DNA of 64,000 bases from CAYQDR01 sp964416315 (GCA_964416315.1 CAYQDR010000010.1:3572-67571); one strand, 5' to 3'. Positions 25,920-34,429 are shown, numbered from the stretch's first letter. The notes: a model not told the origin generated them from the sequence alone. Translations and numbers: made by a program.

Positions 25920-25991
25920 TGCACTACTGGGTCCTGGTTCGGATAGGCCGGCGCTTGGAGCTGCGGCAACCCGGCCCGAGAGGAGAGTGCG

Positions 25992-26546
25992 ATGAGCTAC
26001 CCACGGAAGGTCCTGCTGGCGGCGGCGCTGGTCCTGGCGTTGGCCCCGGGGACGGTGTGGGCGGGTGGATCGCCAACGCCCTTCGCGGTGACTGGCCCCA
26101 TCCTTACCATCGATGACGGGGACGTCGCGGCGGCGGGGGAAAGCGGGCGGTTTGTTGTCAAGGAGCGCCACATCACCGGGTTGCTGTTCGGCTCCGTTGG
26201 CTATGGTGAGCCGTTCACCTTCACCTTCGGGACGAACGTCCCGCTTCTCACGCAGTCCGGGCAGATCCACGGTACGCTGACAGCGGGCGTGTGCCAGGCG
26301 GCGGTGCGCGCCTCCTCGCAGATTGGCGCGACGCCGATCCCGTGCGCGGTGGCCCCGCCAGGTAGCCCCTGCGTGGATGGCTTCCTCCCAGGTCTCCTGA
26401 TCGACGGCACGTTCGCGTTTGCCGGCGGGGTGGAGGGTGACGGGACGGCCACGGGGCGGCTGATCCCGGACATCGATCCCGCGACCGGCCACATCGTCGG
26501 CGTGCTCGCCGGGGCGATCGAATTAGTCGGGCAGTGGCAGCCGTAG
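25992..26546 (+). CDS. Secreted protein of unknown function
   Basis: 184 aa with a clear Sec signal peptide ('KVLLAAALVLALAPGTVWA') and a GGAG site upstream of the ATG. The mature part is rich in Gly, Thr and Val and looks all-beta ('FTFTFGTNVPLLTQSG', 'GTATGRLIPDIDPATGHIVG'). It has two cysteines near 'GVCQAAV' and 'PIPCAVAPPGSPCVDG'. No family is recognised. It sits between the binding proteins and permeases of the peptide importer but is followed by a strong terminator, so it may be an independent insertion. Confidence 0.65.
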   Translation: MSYPRKVLLAAALVLALAPGTVWAGGSPTPFAVTGPILTIDDGDVAAAGESGRFVVKERHITGLLFGSVGYGEPFTFTFGTNVPLLTQSGQIHGTLTAGVCQAAVRASSQIGATPIPCAVAPPGSPCVDGFLPGLLIDGTFAFAGGVEGDGTATGRLIPDIDPATGHIVGVLAGAIELVGQWQP

Positions 26547-26611
26547 GCTGCCGCGAGCCCGGGCGGTAGGGGCTGGCCGCCGCGACGCGCACGCGATCGC
26601 GACCAGCCCTC

Positions 26612-26659
26612 GAGGGTCCCGCGGGTCGCCCCCCGGCCCGCGGGGCCCTCGCTGTTTTT
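26612..26659 (+). terminator. Rho-independent terminator after the unknown secreted protein
   Basis: A 14-bp stem (26612-26625 with 26637-26650, one G-T wobble) is followed by GCTG and five T residues (26655-26659). This is the clearest intrinsic terminator in the window. Confidence 0.8.
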
Positions 26660-26710
26660 GCCGGAAGCCGCCCGCGTCCCCCGGCCGTGTGCTAGGCTGG
26701 GGGCGCGCTG

Positions 26711-27634
26711 ATGCTGGCGTTCGTCGCGAGGCGGCTCGCCGCGCTCGTCCCCGTCCTCTTCGGGATCTCGCTCCTCGTCTTCGTCCTCACCGCGCTCTCG
26801 CTCGGCGACCCCGTGCGCGCGGCGATGGGGCAGCGGGGGGAGGCGGCGGTCATCGCCCAGATCCGGCGGGAGTACGGCCTCGACGAGCCGGTCTGGGTGC
26901 AGTACGCGATGTGGATGGGCCGGCTCCTCCGCGGCGACCTGGGGCACTCGTACCACCAGCAGCGCCGGGTGACGGAGATCGTCGCGGAACGCCTTCCGGC
27001 GACGCTCCGGCTCGCCCTGGCCGCGACGGCCCTCGCTGTCGTCCTGGGGCTCGCAACCGGGACTCTCGCGGCCGTCCGGCGCGGCGGCACGACGGACGTG
27101 CTCCTCATGACGGGCGCCCTCCTCGGTATCTCCACCCCGGTATTCTGGCTCGGCCTCATGCTGATCCTCGTCTTCGCCGTGTGGCTCGGCTGGTTCCCCG
27201 TCTCCGGGTACGGCGAGGGGAGCTGGCGGCACCTCGTCCTCCCGGCCTGCTGCCTGGGCGCGCTCCACACGGGGGTCATCGCGCGCATGACCCGCGCGAG
27301 CCTGCTCGAGGTGATCCGTCAGGAGTACGTCCGCGCCGCCCGCGCCAAGGGGCTCTCCGAGCGCGTGGTCCTCCTCAAGCACGCCCTCCGGAACGCGATC
27401 CTGCCCGTGATCACGGTGGCCGGGATCGGCCTCGCGGACCTCCTGGTGGGCGCGCCGCTGACGGAGACCGTCTTCGCGTGGCCGGGCCTGGGCCGGATGC
27501 TCGTGACCGCGGTGGGCCAGCGGGACCTCCCGGTCGTCATGGGCGCCGTGCTGCTGTTCGCCGTCGTCTACGTCGTCGCGAACCTCCTGGTCGACCTCGC
27601 GTATGGCCTCGCGGATCCTCGCCTCCGCGCCTAA
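26711..27634 (+). CDS. Peptide ABC transporter permease, DppB-like
   Basis: 307 aa membrane subunit with six helices. It begins 'FVARRLAALVPVLFGISLLVF', the DppB/OppB first helix. 'AIVRIREYGLDEPVWVQYAMW'-like text follows, and the EAA loop is at about 195-225 ('EYVRAARAKGLSERVVLLKHA', shortened here). With DppC at 27736 it forms the channel for family-5 binding proteins. It has its own region after the terminator; a TAGGCT box lies 12 bases before the ATG. No ATPase genes (DppD/F) follow within the window. Confidence 0.9.
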   Translation: MLAFVARRLAALVPVLFGISLLVFVLTALSLGDPVRAAMGQRGEAAVIAQIRREYGLDEPVWVQYAMWMGRLLRGDLGHSYHQQRRVTEIVAERLPATLRLALAATALAVVLGLATGTLAAVRRGGTTDVLLMTGALLGISTPVFWLGLMLILVFAVWLGWFPVSGYGEGSWRHLVLPACCLGALHTGVIARMTRASLLEVIRQEYVRAARAKGLSERVVLLKHALRNAILPVITVAGIGLADLLVGAPLTETVFAWPGLGRMLVTAVGQRDLPVVMGAVLLFAVVYVVANLLVDLAYGLADPRLRA

Positions 27635-27636
27635 AG

Positions 27637-27714
27637 CTCGGAGGGGGGCTTCGCCCCCCTTCCGAACCTCCCCCGTTCGATTGCGCGGGCAGAGCCCGCG
27701 CTCGGAGCGCTTCG
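27637..27714 (+). repeat. R1 dispersed repeat between dppB- and dppC-like genes
   Basis: The most complete R1 copy: 'CTCGGAGGGGGGCTTCGCCC', 'TTCCGAACCTCCCCC', hairpin 'GCGGGCAGAGCCCGC', then 'GCTCGGAGCGCTTCG'. It separates two genes that are normally directly adjacent. Confidence 0.8.
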
Positions 27715-27735
27715 TCCAGAGCGCGAGGACTGGCT

Positions 27736-28590
27736 ATGGCCTGGCGGGACTTTCTTCATTACCTGACTAGGTCGCGGAGCCTCGCCGTCGGGACGGTCCT
27801 CGTCGCGGCGTTCGCCCTCGGGGCGCTCCTGGCGCCGACCCTGGCGCCGTTCGACCCGTACTCGGTCCCGGCCCGGCTCGAGGCGGCGAGCCTCCGGGCC
27901 CCGGGGGCCCCGTTCGCGCTCGGCACGGACTTCCTCGGCCGCGACCTCCTCTCGCGGATCCTCTACGGCGGCCGCGTCTCGCTCCTCGTCGGGATCGGCG
28001 CCGAGGTCGGTGCCGCGCTGGTCGGGCTCCTCGTCGGCCTCGCCGCCGGCTACTGCGGCGGCCGCGTGGACGGCGCGCTCATGCGGCTCACGGACGTCGT
28101 CATGGCGTTTCCTTCCCTGGTTCTGGCGATCGGGATCATCGCGGTCTTCCAGGCGCCCGGGCTCGACAAGGTCGTCCTCGTCCTCGTGCTCCTCGGCTGG
28201 ACGACGATCGCGCGCGTCGTGCGTGGCGAAGTGCTGGCGCTCAAGGAGCGCGAGTTCGTGACGGCGGCGCGCGCCCTGGGGGTCGGCGACCTCGGCCTGG
28301 TGGGGCGCCACCTCGTGCCCAACCTGCTTGGCCCCCTCCTCGTGGCGGCCACCGTCGGGATCGCGGGGAACATCGTCGCGGAGGCGGGCCTGTCGTTTCT
28401 CGGGCTCGGGGCCCAGCCCCCGACGATCTCGTGGGGCGCGATGCTCGCCGAGGGCCAGGCGTTCCTCACGACGGCGCCCTGGGTCGCCGTCTTCCCCGGC
28501 CTCGCACTCATGCTCGCGGTCCTCGGGGTGAACCTCCTCGGCGACGGGCTGCGCGACGTGCTCGACCCGCGGCTCCGGGGCGCGCGCTGA
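27736..28590 (+). CDS. Peptide ABC transporter permease, DppC-like
   Basis: 284 aa with the DppC N-terminal helix and 'PFALGTDFLGRDLLSRILYGGRVS', a strong family signature (shown in part). The EAA loop is at about 170-195 ('REFVTAARALGVGDLGLVGR') and 'AEAGLSFLGLGAQPPTISWG' marks the C-terminal region. It partners DppB. The ATG at 27736 follows the R1 repeat by about 20 bases. Confidence 0.92.
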   Translation: MAWRDFLHYLTRSRSLAVGTVLVAAFALGALLAPTLAPFDPYSVPARLEAASLRAPGAPFALGTDFLGRDLLSRILYGGRVSLLVGIGAEVGAALVGLLVGLAAGYCGGRVDGALMRLTDVVMAFPSLVLAIGIIAVFQAPGLDKVVLVLVLLGWTTIARVVRGEVLALKEREFVTAARALGVGDLGLVGRHLVPNLLGPLLVAATVGIAGNIVAEAGLSFLGLGAQPPTISWGAMLAEGQAFLTTAPWVAVFPGLALMLAVLGVNLLGDGLRDVLDPRLRGAR

Positions 28591-28614
28591 GGGGCGGATG
28601 GAAGGCGGGCGGCT

Positions 28615-28643
28615 TTACTTCGGCGCGCAGGCGCGGGTAGAAT
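28615..28643 (+). promoter_or_regulatory. Promoter before the thioesterase gene
   Basis: TAGAAT at 28638-28643 with a weak -35 (TTTACT, 28614-28619) 18 bases upstream. The leader would be about 29 bases, with an AGGGG site before the ATG at 28679. Confidence 0.5.
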
Positions 28644-28678
28644 AGGGCGTCCTTCGCACGCAGAGGGGTTTGCGCCTA

Positions 28679-29659
28679 ATGCCCACGGTCGGCGAGACGG
28701 TCGCCGAGATGGTCGAGTTCGTCTTCCCTCAGTACGCGGGCGCTCCGGGCCAGATCTACGGCGGCCGCATGATGGAGTGGATCGCCACGGCCGGCACGCT
28801 GGCAGCGTCGCGCGTGGCGCGCGGGCCGGTCGTGCTCGGCGCGATGGACGATCTCGACTTCCTGCACCCGGTCCGCGTGGGCGAGATCGCCATCCTCCGG
28901 GCGTGGGTCGAGTGGGTCGGCCGGAAGTCCCTCGAGGTGGGCGTGCGCGTCTACTCGGAGACGCCGGCGACGGGACAGCGGCACGTCACGCTCTCGTCGC
29001 ACCTCGCGTTCGTCGCGATCGACGAGGCGGGTGGGCCGCGGCCGGTGGGGGTGACGATCACGCCGGCGGACGCCCGGGAGGCGGCCATGGTCGAGGCCGC
29101 CCAGGCCCGTCGCGACGCGCGTCGCGCCCGGCTCGCCCTGCGGAGGGAGCGAGCGCGCGAGGTCGCCGACGAGACCGGGGGGTTCCGCTGGCGGTTTGAG
29201 GCGAGCCGGTTCGTCTTCCCGGAGGACGCGCTGCACGGGGGCCTGATGTTCGCCGGGCGGCTCCTGTTCATCGTGGACGAGCTGGCGGGCGTCCTGGCGG
29301 TGCGGTACGCGCGCGCGCCGCTGGCCACGGCGTCGATGGACGCCCTGGAGTTCTACGCCCCGATCCGCGTCGGTGACGTGCTGACGCTCCGCGGCGCCCT
29401 GAACCGGGTGGGCACGCGGTCGATGGAGATCGGGCTGCAGGTGCTGGCGGAAGCCCCGTTCACGGGTGAGACGCGCCACACCTGCACGGCGTATCTGACG
29501 TTCGTGAAGCTCAGGGGAGCGGGCGGGGCGCTGCCCCCGCTCGCGCCGGCGACGCCCGTGGAGCAGCGGCATCGGGAGGCGGCCGACAAGCGTCACGCGG
29601 CCCGGCTCGAGCGCGTACGGCGGCTGAAGGAGAGCCTCGCCGTCGAGGGCGCCGCGTAG
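28679..29659 (+). CDS. Double-hotdog acyl-CoA thioesterase
   Basis: 326 aa with two hotdog domains: residues about 10-125 ('FVFPQYAGAPGQIYGGRMMEWI') and about 165-290 ('FVFPEDALHGGLMFAGRLLFIVD'). Each carries the acyl-CoA hydrolase pattern with the helix 'GRMMEW/GRLLFI' and 'MDALEFYAPIRVGDVLTL'. It should hydrolyse acyl-CoA in the cytosol. The first domain keeps 'MDDLDFLHPVRVGE'. ATG 28679 is preferred over the TTG at 28670, which is too close to the Shine-Dalgarno sequence. Confidence 0.85.
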   Translation: MPTVGETVAEMVEFVFPQYAGAPGQIYGGRMMEWIATAGTLAASRVARGPVVLGAMDDLDFLHPVRVGEIAILRAWVEWVGRKSLEVGVRVYSETPATGQRHVTLSSHLAFVAIDEAGGPRPVGVTITPADAREAAMVEAAQARRDARRARLALRRERAREVADETGGFRWRFEASRFVFPEDALHGGLMFAGRLLFIVDELAGVLAVRYARAPLATASMDALEFYAPIRVGDVLTLRGALNRVGTRSMEIGLQVLAEAPFTGETRHTCTAYLTFVKLRGAGGALPPLAPATPVEQRHREAADKRHAARLERVRRLKESLAVEGAA

Positions 29660-29684
29660 GCAGTCAGGCGGGAGGTGAGGGGAC

Positions 29685-30437
29685 GTGTCGGGTCATTCGA
29701 AGTGGGCCCAGATCAAGCGCAAGAAGGCGAAGAACGACCAGCAGCGCGGGAAGCTCTTCTCGAAGCTGATCCGTGAGATCACGACGGCGGCGCGGACGGG
29801 CGGCGGCGACCCGAAGGGCAACATGCGCCTGAAGGCCGCCATCGAGGAGGCCAAGGCCGTCAACATGCCGTCGGACACGCTCAAGCGGGCCATCCAGAAG
29901 GGCACGGGTGAGCTCCCCGGGGAGACCTACGAGGAGATCACCTACGAGGGGTACGGGCCGGGCGGCGTGGCGCTCCTCGTGAAGGTGCTGACGGACAACA
30001 AGAAGCGGATGGCACCCGAGATCCGCCACACGTTCGCCGAGTTCGGGGGAAACCTCGGCGACGTCGGCTCGGTGGGATGGATGTTCGAGCGCAAGGGCCT
30101 CATCCAGGTGGAGGCCGCGCGCGTGGACGAGGACGAGCTCCTCGCGCTGGCCCTGGACGCCGGGGCGGCGGACATGCGGCGCACGGACGGGACCTTCGAG
30201 ATCACGGCGGGGCCGTCGGAGCTCGAGGCGGTGCGCCGGGCGCTCGAGCGGAAGGGCGTGCCGATCCAGTCGGCCGAGGTCACCTACCTCCCGCAGTCCA
30301 CGATCCGGCTGGAGGGCAAGGACGCCCAGCAGGTCCTGCGCCTGGTCGAGGCGCTCGAAGAGCTGGACGACGTCCAGCACGTGTACGCGAACTTCGACAT
30401 CCCGGACGAGGTGCTCGAGACCCTGGGAGCCGCGTAG
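29685..30437 (+). CDS. yebC: YebC/PmpR family protein
   Basis: 250 aa with a GTG start giving 'MSGHSKWAQIKRKKAKND', the invariant N-terminus. Later motifs are 'AKAVNMPSDTLKRAIQKGTG', 'YEGYGPGGVALLVKVLTDNK' and an acidic C-terminal domain. YebC-type proteins bind DNA as regulators, and homologues help ribosomes at proline stretches. Its position beside ruvC-ruvA-ruvB is conserved in many bacteria. Confidence 0.96.
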   Translation: MSGHSKWAQIKRKKAKNDQQRGKLFSKLIREITTAARTGGGDPKGNMRLKAAIEEAKAVNMPSDTLKRAIQKGTGELPGETYEEITYEGYGPGGVALLVKVLTDNKKRMAPEIRHTFAEFGGNLGDVGSVGWMFERKGLIQVEAARVDEDELLALALDAGAADMRRTDGTFEITAGPSELEAVRRALERKGVPIQSAEVTYLPQSTIRLEGKDAQQVLRLVEALEELDDVQHVYANFDIPDEVLETLGAA

Positions 30438-30472
30438 GAGTGGGTGCCGCGCCGGAGCGAGGCCGTCCCGGC

Positions 30473-30961
30473 GTGCGAGCCGTCGGATTCGACCCCGGGC
30501 TCGCCGACACCGGGTTCGCAGCCCTGGAGAGCGGGCGCGGCACCCTGACCGTCCTCGGCAGCGGGGTGGTCCACACCCACGCGGCCGACGGCCTCGAGGT
30601 CCGGCTCGAGCAGCTGTTCGACGGGATCCAGGGCGTCCTCGCCTCGTTCACCCCGGATCTCCTGGTGATCGAGGACGTCTTCAGCGCGCCCGGCGCGCCC
30701 CGGACGGCGATCCTGATGGGGCACGCCCGGGGGGTCATCTGCCTCGCGGGGCGGCAGCGGAAGATCCCGATCCTCGCCGTCACCCCCGCCGAGGTCAAGC
30801 GCGCGGTCACCGCCTCCGGCGCCGCGCCGAAGGCCCAGGTCGCGCGGGCGGTGCAGGCGCTGCTCGGGCTCGCGACGGCCCCGCGGCCGAGCCACGTGGC
30901 CGACGCGCTCGCGCTCGCCTTCACGGGGCTCTCGCGCGCGCGGGCGGTGGGACGCCGATGA
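30473..30961 (+). CDS. ruvC: Holliday junction endonuclease RuvC
   Basis: 162 aa. It opens 'MRAVGFDPGLADTGFA' with the first catalytic Asp. 'LLVIEDVFSAPGAPRTAILMG' carries the Glu, and 'PSHVADALALAF' the C-terminal Asp pair region. It resolves Holliday junctions after RuvAB migration. GTG 30473 fits family length; an in-frame GTG at 30440 would add 11 residues. The stop overlaps the ruvA start (ATGA). Confidence 0.93.
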   Translation: MRAVGFDPGLADTGFAALESGRGTLTVLGSGVVHTHAADGLEVRLEQLFDGIQGVLASFTPDLLVIEDVFSAPGAPRTAILMGHARGVICLAGRQRKIPILAVTPAEVKRAVTASGAAPKAQVARAVQALLGLATAPRPSHVADALALAFTGLSRARAVGRR

Positions 30962-31602
30962 TCGCGTCCCTCCGCGGCCGGCTGCGCCGGCGGCTCGAGG
31001 ACCGCGTCGTCGTCGAGTCCGGGGGGGTGGGGTACGAGGTCGTGCTCCCGCCGGTGGTCCTCCGCGGGTTCGGGGACGCCGTGGCTGGCGACGGTGAGGA
31101 GGCGGCGGAGCTCGCGCTCGTCATCTACTACCACGCCTCGCGGGACCAGCCGCGCCCGGTTCTCATCGGCTTCGCGCGCGAGCTCGAGCGGGAATTCTTC
31201 GAGCGCCTCATCACCGTCAAGGACGTCGGCCCGCTGGTCGCGGCCCGGGCGCTCGTGGCGCCCATCCCCGAGATCGCCGAGGCGATCGTGCGGAAGGACG
31301 AGCGCTACCTGCGGCGCCTCCCGGGGATCGGCCCGCAGAAGAGCCGCAACATCATCGCCCAGCTCGAGGGCAAGGTGGCGAAGTACGCGCTGATGCCGCG
31401 CGAGGAGCTGCCGAAGGTGCCGCCGGAGGGCGTCGAGGACGAGGTGCGGGTCCTCGTGCGGGAAGTGCTGGTGCGCCAGCTCGGCGTCCGCCCCGGGGAG
31501 GCGGACCAGGCAATCCGCCAGGCGCTCGCGCGGCAGCCAGGGCTCGACACGCCGGAGGCGCTCTTCGAGGCCATCTACCGCGCCCAGCGGGAGGCGCCGT
31601 GA
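30958..31602 (+). CDS. ruvA: Holliday junction DNA helicase subunit RuvA
   Basis: 214 aa. The N-terminal OB domain ('MIASLRGRLRRRLEDRVVVE') is followed by helix-hairpin-helix motifs 'LITVKDVGPLVAARALVA' and 'LRRLPGIGPQKSRNIIAQL' that grip the junction, and a C-terminal RuvB-binding domain (about 150-214). The family usually has 'VSGIGPKTALAIL' where this protein has 'VKDVGPLVAARAL', a mild divergence. Confidence 0.93.
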   Translation: MIASLRGRLRRRLEDRVVVESGGVGYEVVLPPVVLRGFGDAVAGDGEEAAELALVIYYHASRDQPRPVLIGFARELEREFFERLITVKDVGPLVAARALVAPIPEIAEAIVRKDERYLRRLPGIGPQKSRNIIAQLEGKVAKYALMPREELPKVPPEGVEDEVRVLVREVLVRQLGVRPGEADQAIRQALARQPGLDTPEALFEAIYRAQREAP

Positions 31603-31609
31603 CGAAGCC

Positions 31610-31776
31610 CACCGCGGGTCCTGTCGCCGGGCTCGCCCCGCGCGCCCGGGCTCGTCACCCGCTCACCGCCTTCCGCGATTCGCGGAATCGCGGAAGGAAG
31701 CTGAGGGGGTCCCACTTCGCCCGGGACCCCGCGGGGCTCACCCGGCGCCACCCGCGGCGGGCTTCGCCCCGGCTTG
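31610..31776. repeat. R3 palindromic repeat between ruvA and ruvB
   Basis: Inverted relative to the copy at 18.6 kb and almost identical to it. Perfect 13-bp central hairpin (31669-31681 with 31685-31697, loop GCG). It separates two genes normally adjacent in one operon by 178 bases. Confidence 0.85.
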
Positions 31777-31780
31777 AGCG

Positions 31781-32800
31781 ATGACCGACGAGTCGCTGCT
31801 CAGTCGGCTCCCGATCCCGGAGGAGGCGCCGTTTGAGCGGGCGCTCCGCCCCCGCACGCTCGACGAGTACATCGGCCAGCGGGAGACGGTGGAGAGCCTG
31901 CGCGTCTCGGTCGAAGCGGCGCGCCAGCGCGGGGAGTGCCTGGACCATGTCCTCCTCTACGGCCCGCCGGGCCTCGGCAAGACCACGCTCTCCATCATCC
32001 TCGCGAACGAGATGGGGAGCGACATCAAGAGCACGTCGGGCCCCGCCCTCGAGCGTGGCGACGATCTCATGGGCATCCTCACGAACCTCGAGCCCCGCGA
32101 CGTCCTGTTCATCGACGAGATCCACCGGCTCCCGCGCGTCGTCGAGGAGCTGCTCTACCCGGCGATGGAGGACTTCGAGGTCAACTTCGTCGTCGAGAAG
32201 GGGATGCACGCGCGCACGCTCCGCGTCCCCTTGAAGCCGTTCACCCTGGTCGGCGCCACGACGCGGCCCGGCCTGCTGAGCGCCCCGCTCCGCGAGCGGT
32301 TCGGCATCTTCCACCACCTCGATTTCTACGCCGAGGAGGAGCTCGCGCGGATCGTGACGCGCTCGGCGGGCATCCTCGACGTCCCGATCGAGGCCGAGGC
32401 GGCGGTCGAGATCGCGCGCCGGGCGCGGGGCACGCCGCGCATTGCCAACCGGCTCCTCCGCCGGATCCGCGACTTCGCGCAGGTCAAGGGGGACGGGCGG
32501 GTCACCCGGGAGGCGGCCGACGGCGCCCTGAGGATGGAGGGGGTGGACGGGCGGGGGCTCGACCGCCTCGACCGGCGGTTCCTCCAGGCGATCATCGAGC
32601 AGTACGGCGGCGGGCCGGTCGGGCTCGAGGCGATCGCGGCGACGATCAACGACGAGGCCGAGACCCTCGCCGAGATGGTGGAGCCGTACCTCCTCAAGAT
32701 CGGGTTCGTCGTGCGGAGCCCGAACGGCCGGAAGGCGACGGCGGCGGCGTACCAGCACCTCGGGTACCGGCTCGAGGGTCCGCAGCAGTTGTCGCTTTGA
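31781..32800 (+). CDS. ruvB: Holliday junction branch migration ATPase RuvB
   Basis: 339 aa AAA+ motor. 'LRPRTLDEYIGQRETVESL' starts the core, Walker A is 'GPPGLGKTT' (about 62-70), Walker B 'VLFIDEIHRL', sensor 1 'VGATTRPGLLSAPLRERFG', and the C-terminal winged helix includes 'QYGGGPVGLEAIAATINDE'. It drives branch migration with RuvA. An R3 repeat and the ATG at 31781 lie downstream of ruvA; R1-like sequence follows the stop. Confidence 0.97.
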   Translation: MTDESLLSRLPIPEEAPFERALRPRTLDEYIGQRETVESLRVSVEAARQRGECLDHVLLYGPPGLGKTTLSIILANEMGSDIKSTSGPALERGDDLMGILTNLEPRDVLFIDEIHRLPRVVEELLYPAMEDFEVNFVVEKGMHARTLRVPLKPFTLVGATTRPGLLSAPLRERFGIFHHLDFYAEEELARIVTRSAGILDVPIEAEAAVEIARRARGTPRIANRLLRRIRDFAQVKGDGRVTREAADGALRMEGVDGRGLDRLDRRFLQAIIEQYGGGPVGLEAIAATINDEAETLAEMVEPYLLKIGFVVRSPNGRKATAAAYQHLGYRLEGPQQLSL

Positions 32801-32830
32801 CTCGGAGGGGGCTCTGCCCCCCCTTCGTTC
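32801..32830 (+). repeat. Partial R1 repeat after ruvB
   Basis: Only the first hairpin module is recognisable ('CTCGGAGGGGGCTCTGCCCC'). The rest to 32935 holds other short hairpins such as GGCGCGGCTGCGCC-like (32834-32850), CCGGCAAAGCCGG and CGTTCGCTCTCCAGCGAACG (32878-32897). Confidence 0.5.
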
Positions 32831-32976
32831 AGACCGGCGCGGCTGCGCCGGGCGGCCCTTCCGGCAAAGCCGGACCGTTCGCTCTCCAGCGAACGGCTCG
32901 GGCCTGCCCCCCCCGGGAATCCGGGCGAGGGCGGAGGTTTTTGGGTAGCCTGTGTCACAGAGGTGATGAGCGCGGG

Positions 32977-33204
32977 ATGGCGGAATTGGGAAAGCTGCTG
33001 ATCGGCTTCGGGGTGCTGCTGATCATCGTCGGCGGCGTCCTCGTGCTCTCGGGGACGGTCGGCGGGAAGGTCCCGTTCATCGGGCGCCTGCCGGGCGACA
33101 TCCACATCCAGCGGGAGACCTGGTCGTTCTACTTCCCGCTGACCACCTCGATCCTCATCAGCGTGCTGCTGACGCTGATCCTGAGCCTCATGTCCCGCCG
33201 ATGA
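32977..33204 (+). CDS. DUF2905 small membrane protein
   Basis: 75 aa with two helices, about residues 6-26 and 52-72, separated by 'GKVPFIGRLPGDIHIQRE'. The 'IGRLPGDI' turn is the family signature. Function is unknown. It commonly sits in ruvB-queA neighbourhoods, as here, and overlaps the next gene by 4 bases, so it is probably co-translated with the SpoIID-like protein. Confidence 0.85.
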   Translation: MAELGKLLIGFGVLLIIVGGVLVLSGTVGGKVPFIGRLPGDIHIQRETWSFYFPLTTSILISVLLTLILSLMSRR

Positions 33205-34328
33205 GGAGCCACGCCGCCCCGCTCGTCTTCGTCCTGCTCCTGGCCGTCACGCCGGCCCGCGCCGCCGAGCGGACGATCCGGGTGTCGCTCGGCGACGGCT
33301 TGAGGCTCGTCGAGGTCGCGGCCGCCGACCTCGTCACCGTCGCCGAGCCGGGGGCGCGGCGGCCGCTCTTCGCGCTCCCCGGCGGCCAGGTCGTTCGCGT
33401 CGCGCCGGCGCCCTCGGGGCTCGAGGTGGGCCCCCGCCGGCTCGCGGTCGGGGCCGTCCGCTTCGAGACGCGGCGCGGGCCGCTCCGTCTCGGGACCCGC
33501 GACTACAGCGGCGCCCTCGAGGTGTGGCGCAGCGGCGAGGGGCTGCTCGTGATCAACGAGCTCGGCCTCGAGGAGTACGTCGCCGGGACGGTACGCGCGG
33601 AGACTTCGGAGAAGTGGCCGGCGGAGTCGCTGCGCGCCATGGCGGTCGTCGCGCGGACGTATGCCATCTTCCTCCAGCAGCGGAACGCCGCGAAGCGCTA
33701 CCACCTGGTCGCGGGCAATCAGGACCAGAACTATGGCGGGCGCGTGGCCGACGACTCGCCGGTACTGGAGGCGGCCCGCGTGACGGCGGGCCAGGTCCTA
33801 ACTTGGGAGGGGCGCGTGTTCCCGACCTTCTACCACTCCGACTCCGGCGGGTTCACCGAGCCGCCCCAGACCGTCTTCTCGGGTGAGGGCGTCCCGCCCC
33901 TGCCCGGGGTGCGGGACGAGTTCTCGCTCGAGTCGCCGAACTACGCCTGGGCGGTGACGCTTCCGCTCGCGACGATCAGCGAGCGGCTCCGGCAGGCGGG
34001 CCTCGACGTCGGCGAGGTGACCGGGCTCGCCGTGCTCGAGCGGAGCCCCTCGTTCCGGGTCGTGTCGATCGCGGTCGAGCACACGCGGGGGGCGACGACG
34101 CTCAAGGGGACGGAGTTCCGGCGGATGCTCGGCTACGACGTCCTCAAGAGCACGCTCTTCGTGTCGGTGCCGGGACCGGACGGGGCGGTGCGCTTCGAAG
34201 GGCGGGGCTGGGGCCACGGAGTCGGTCTCTCGCAGTTCGGCGCCAAGGGGATGGCGGAGCGCGGCTACACCTACCGGCAGATCCTCGAGTACTACTACCC
34301 GGGCGCGAAGCTCGCCACGCTCCGATGA
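33201..34328 (+). CDS. SpoIID/LytB domain protein
   Basis: 375 aa with a signal peptide ('PLVFVLLLAVTPARAAE'). The SpoIID domain spans about 110-330: 'GLLVINELGLEEYVAGTVRAE', 'ESLRAMAVVARTYAIFLQQ' and 'FYHSDSGGFTEPPQTVF'. The C-terminal 'GRGWGHGVGLSQFGAKGMAERG' is the family hallmark. Homologues are peptidoglycan lytic transglycosylases (SpoIID) or amidase enhancers (LytB). There is no evidence of sporulation here, so a general cell-wall role is likely. Confidence 0.9.
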   Translation: MRSHAAPLVFVLLLAVTPARAAERTIRVSLGDGLRLVEVAAADLVTVAEPGARRPLFALPGGQVVRVAPAPSGLEVGPRRLAVGAVRFETRRGPLRLGTRDYSGALEVWRSGEGLLVINELGLEEYVAGTVRAETSEKWPAESLRAMAVVARTYAIFLQQRNAAKRYHLVAGNQDQNYGGRVADDSPVLEAARVTAGQVLTWEGRVFPTFYHSDSGGFTEPPQTVFSGEGVPPLPGVRDEFSLESPNYAWAVTLPLATISERLRQAGLDVGEVTGLAVLERSPSFRVVSIAVEHTRGATTLKGTEFRRMLGYDVLKSTLFVSVPGPDGAVRFEGRGWGHGVGLSQFGAKGMAERGYTYRQILEYYYPGAKLATLR

Positions 34329-34340
34329 GCAGCCCGGCCC

Positions 34341-34429
34341 GATCCCCGGCGCATCTCGGCGTCCTCCAGCTCGCCGGGACGCACTCGGCCTGCGGCCTCG
34401 CGGGCGTCCCGCCCCTCCGGTGGGGTCGG
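34341..34429 (+). repeat. R2 dispersed repeat between spoIID-like and csaA
   Basis: Contains 'CTCCAGCTCGCCGGGACGCA', 'CTCGGCCTGCGGCCTCGCGG' and 'GTCCCGCCCCTCCGGT'. The same order occurs twice at 48.0-48.2 kb. The internal GGCCTGCGGCC hairpin is conserved. Confidence 0.75.
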
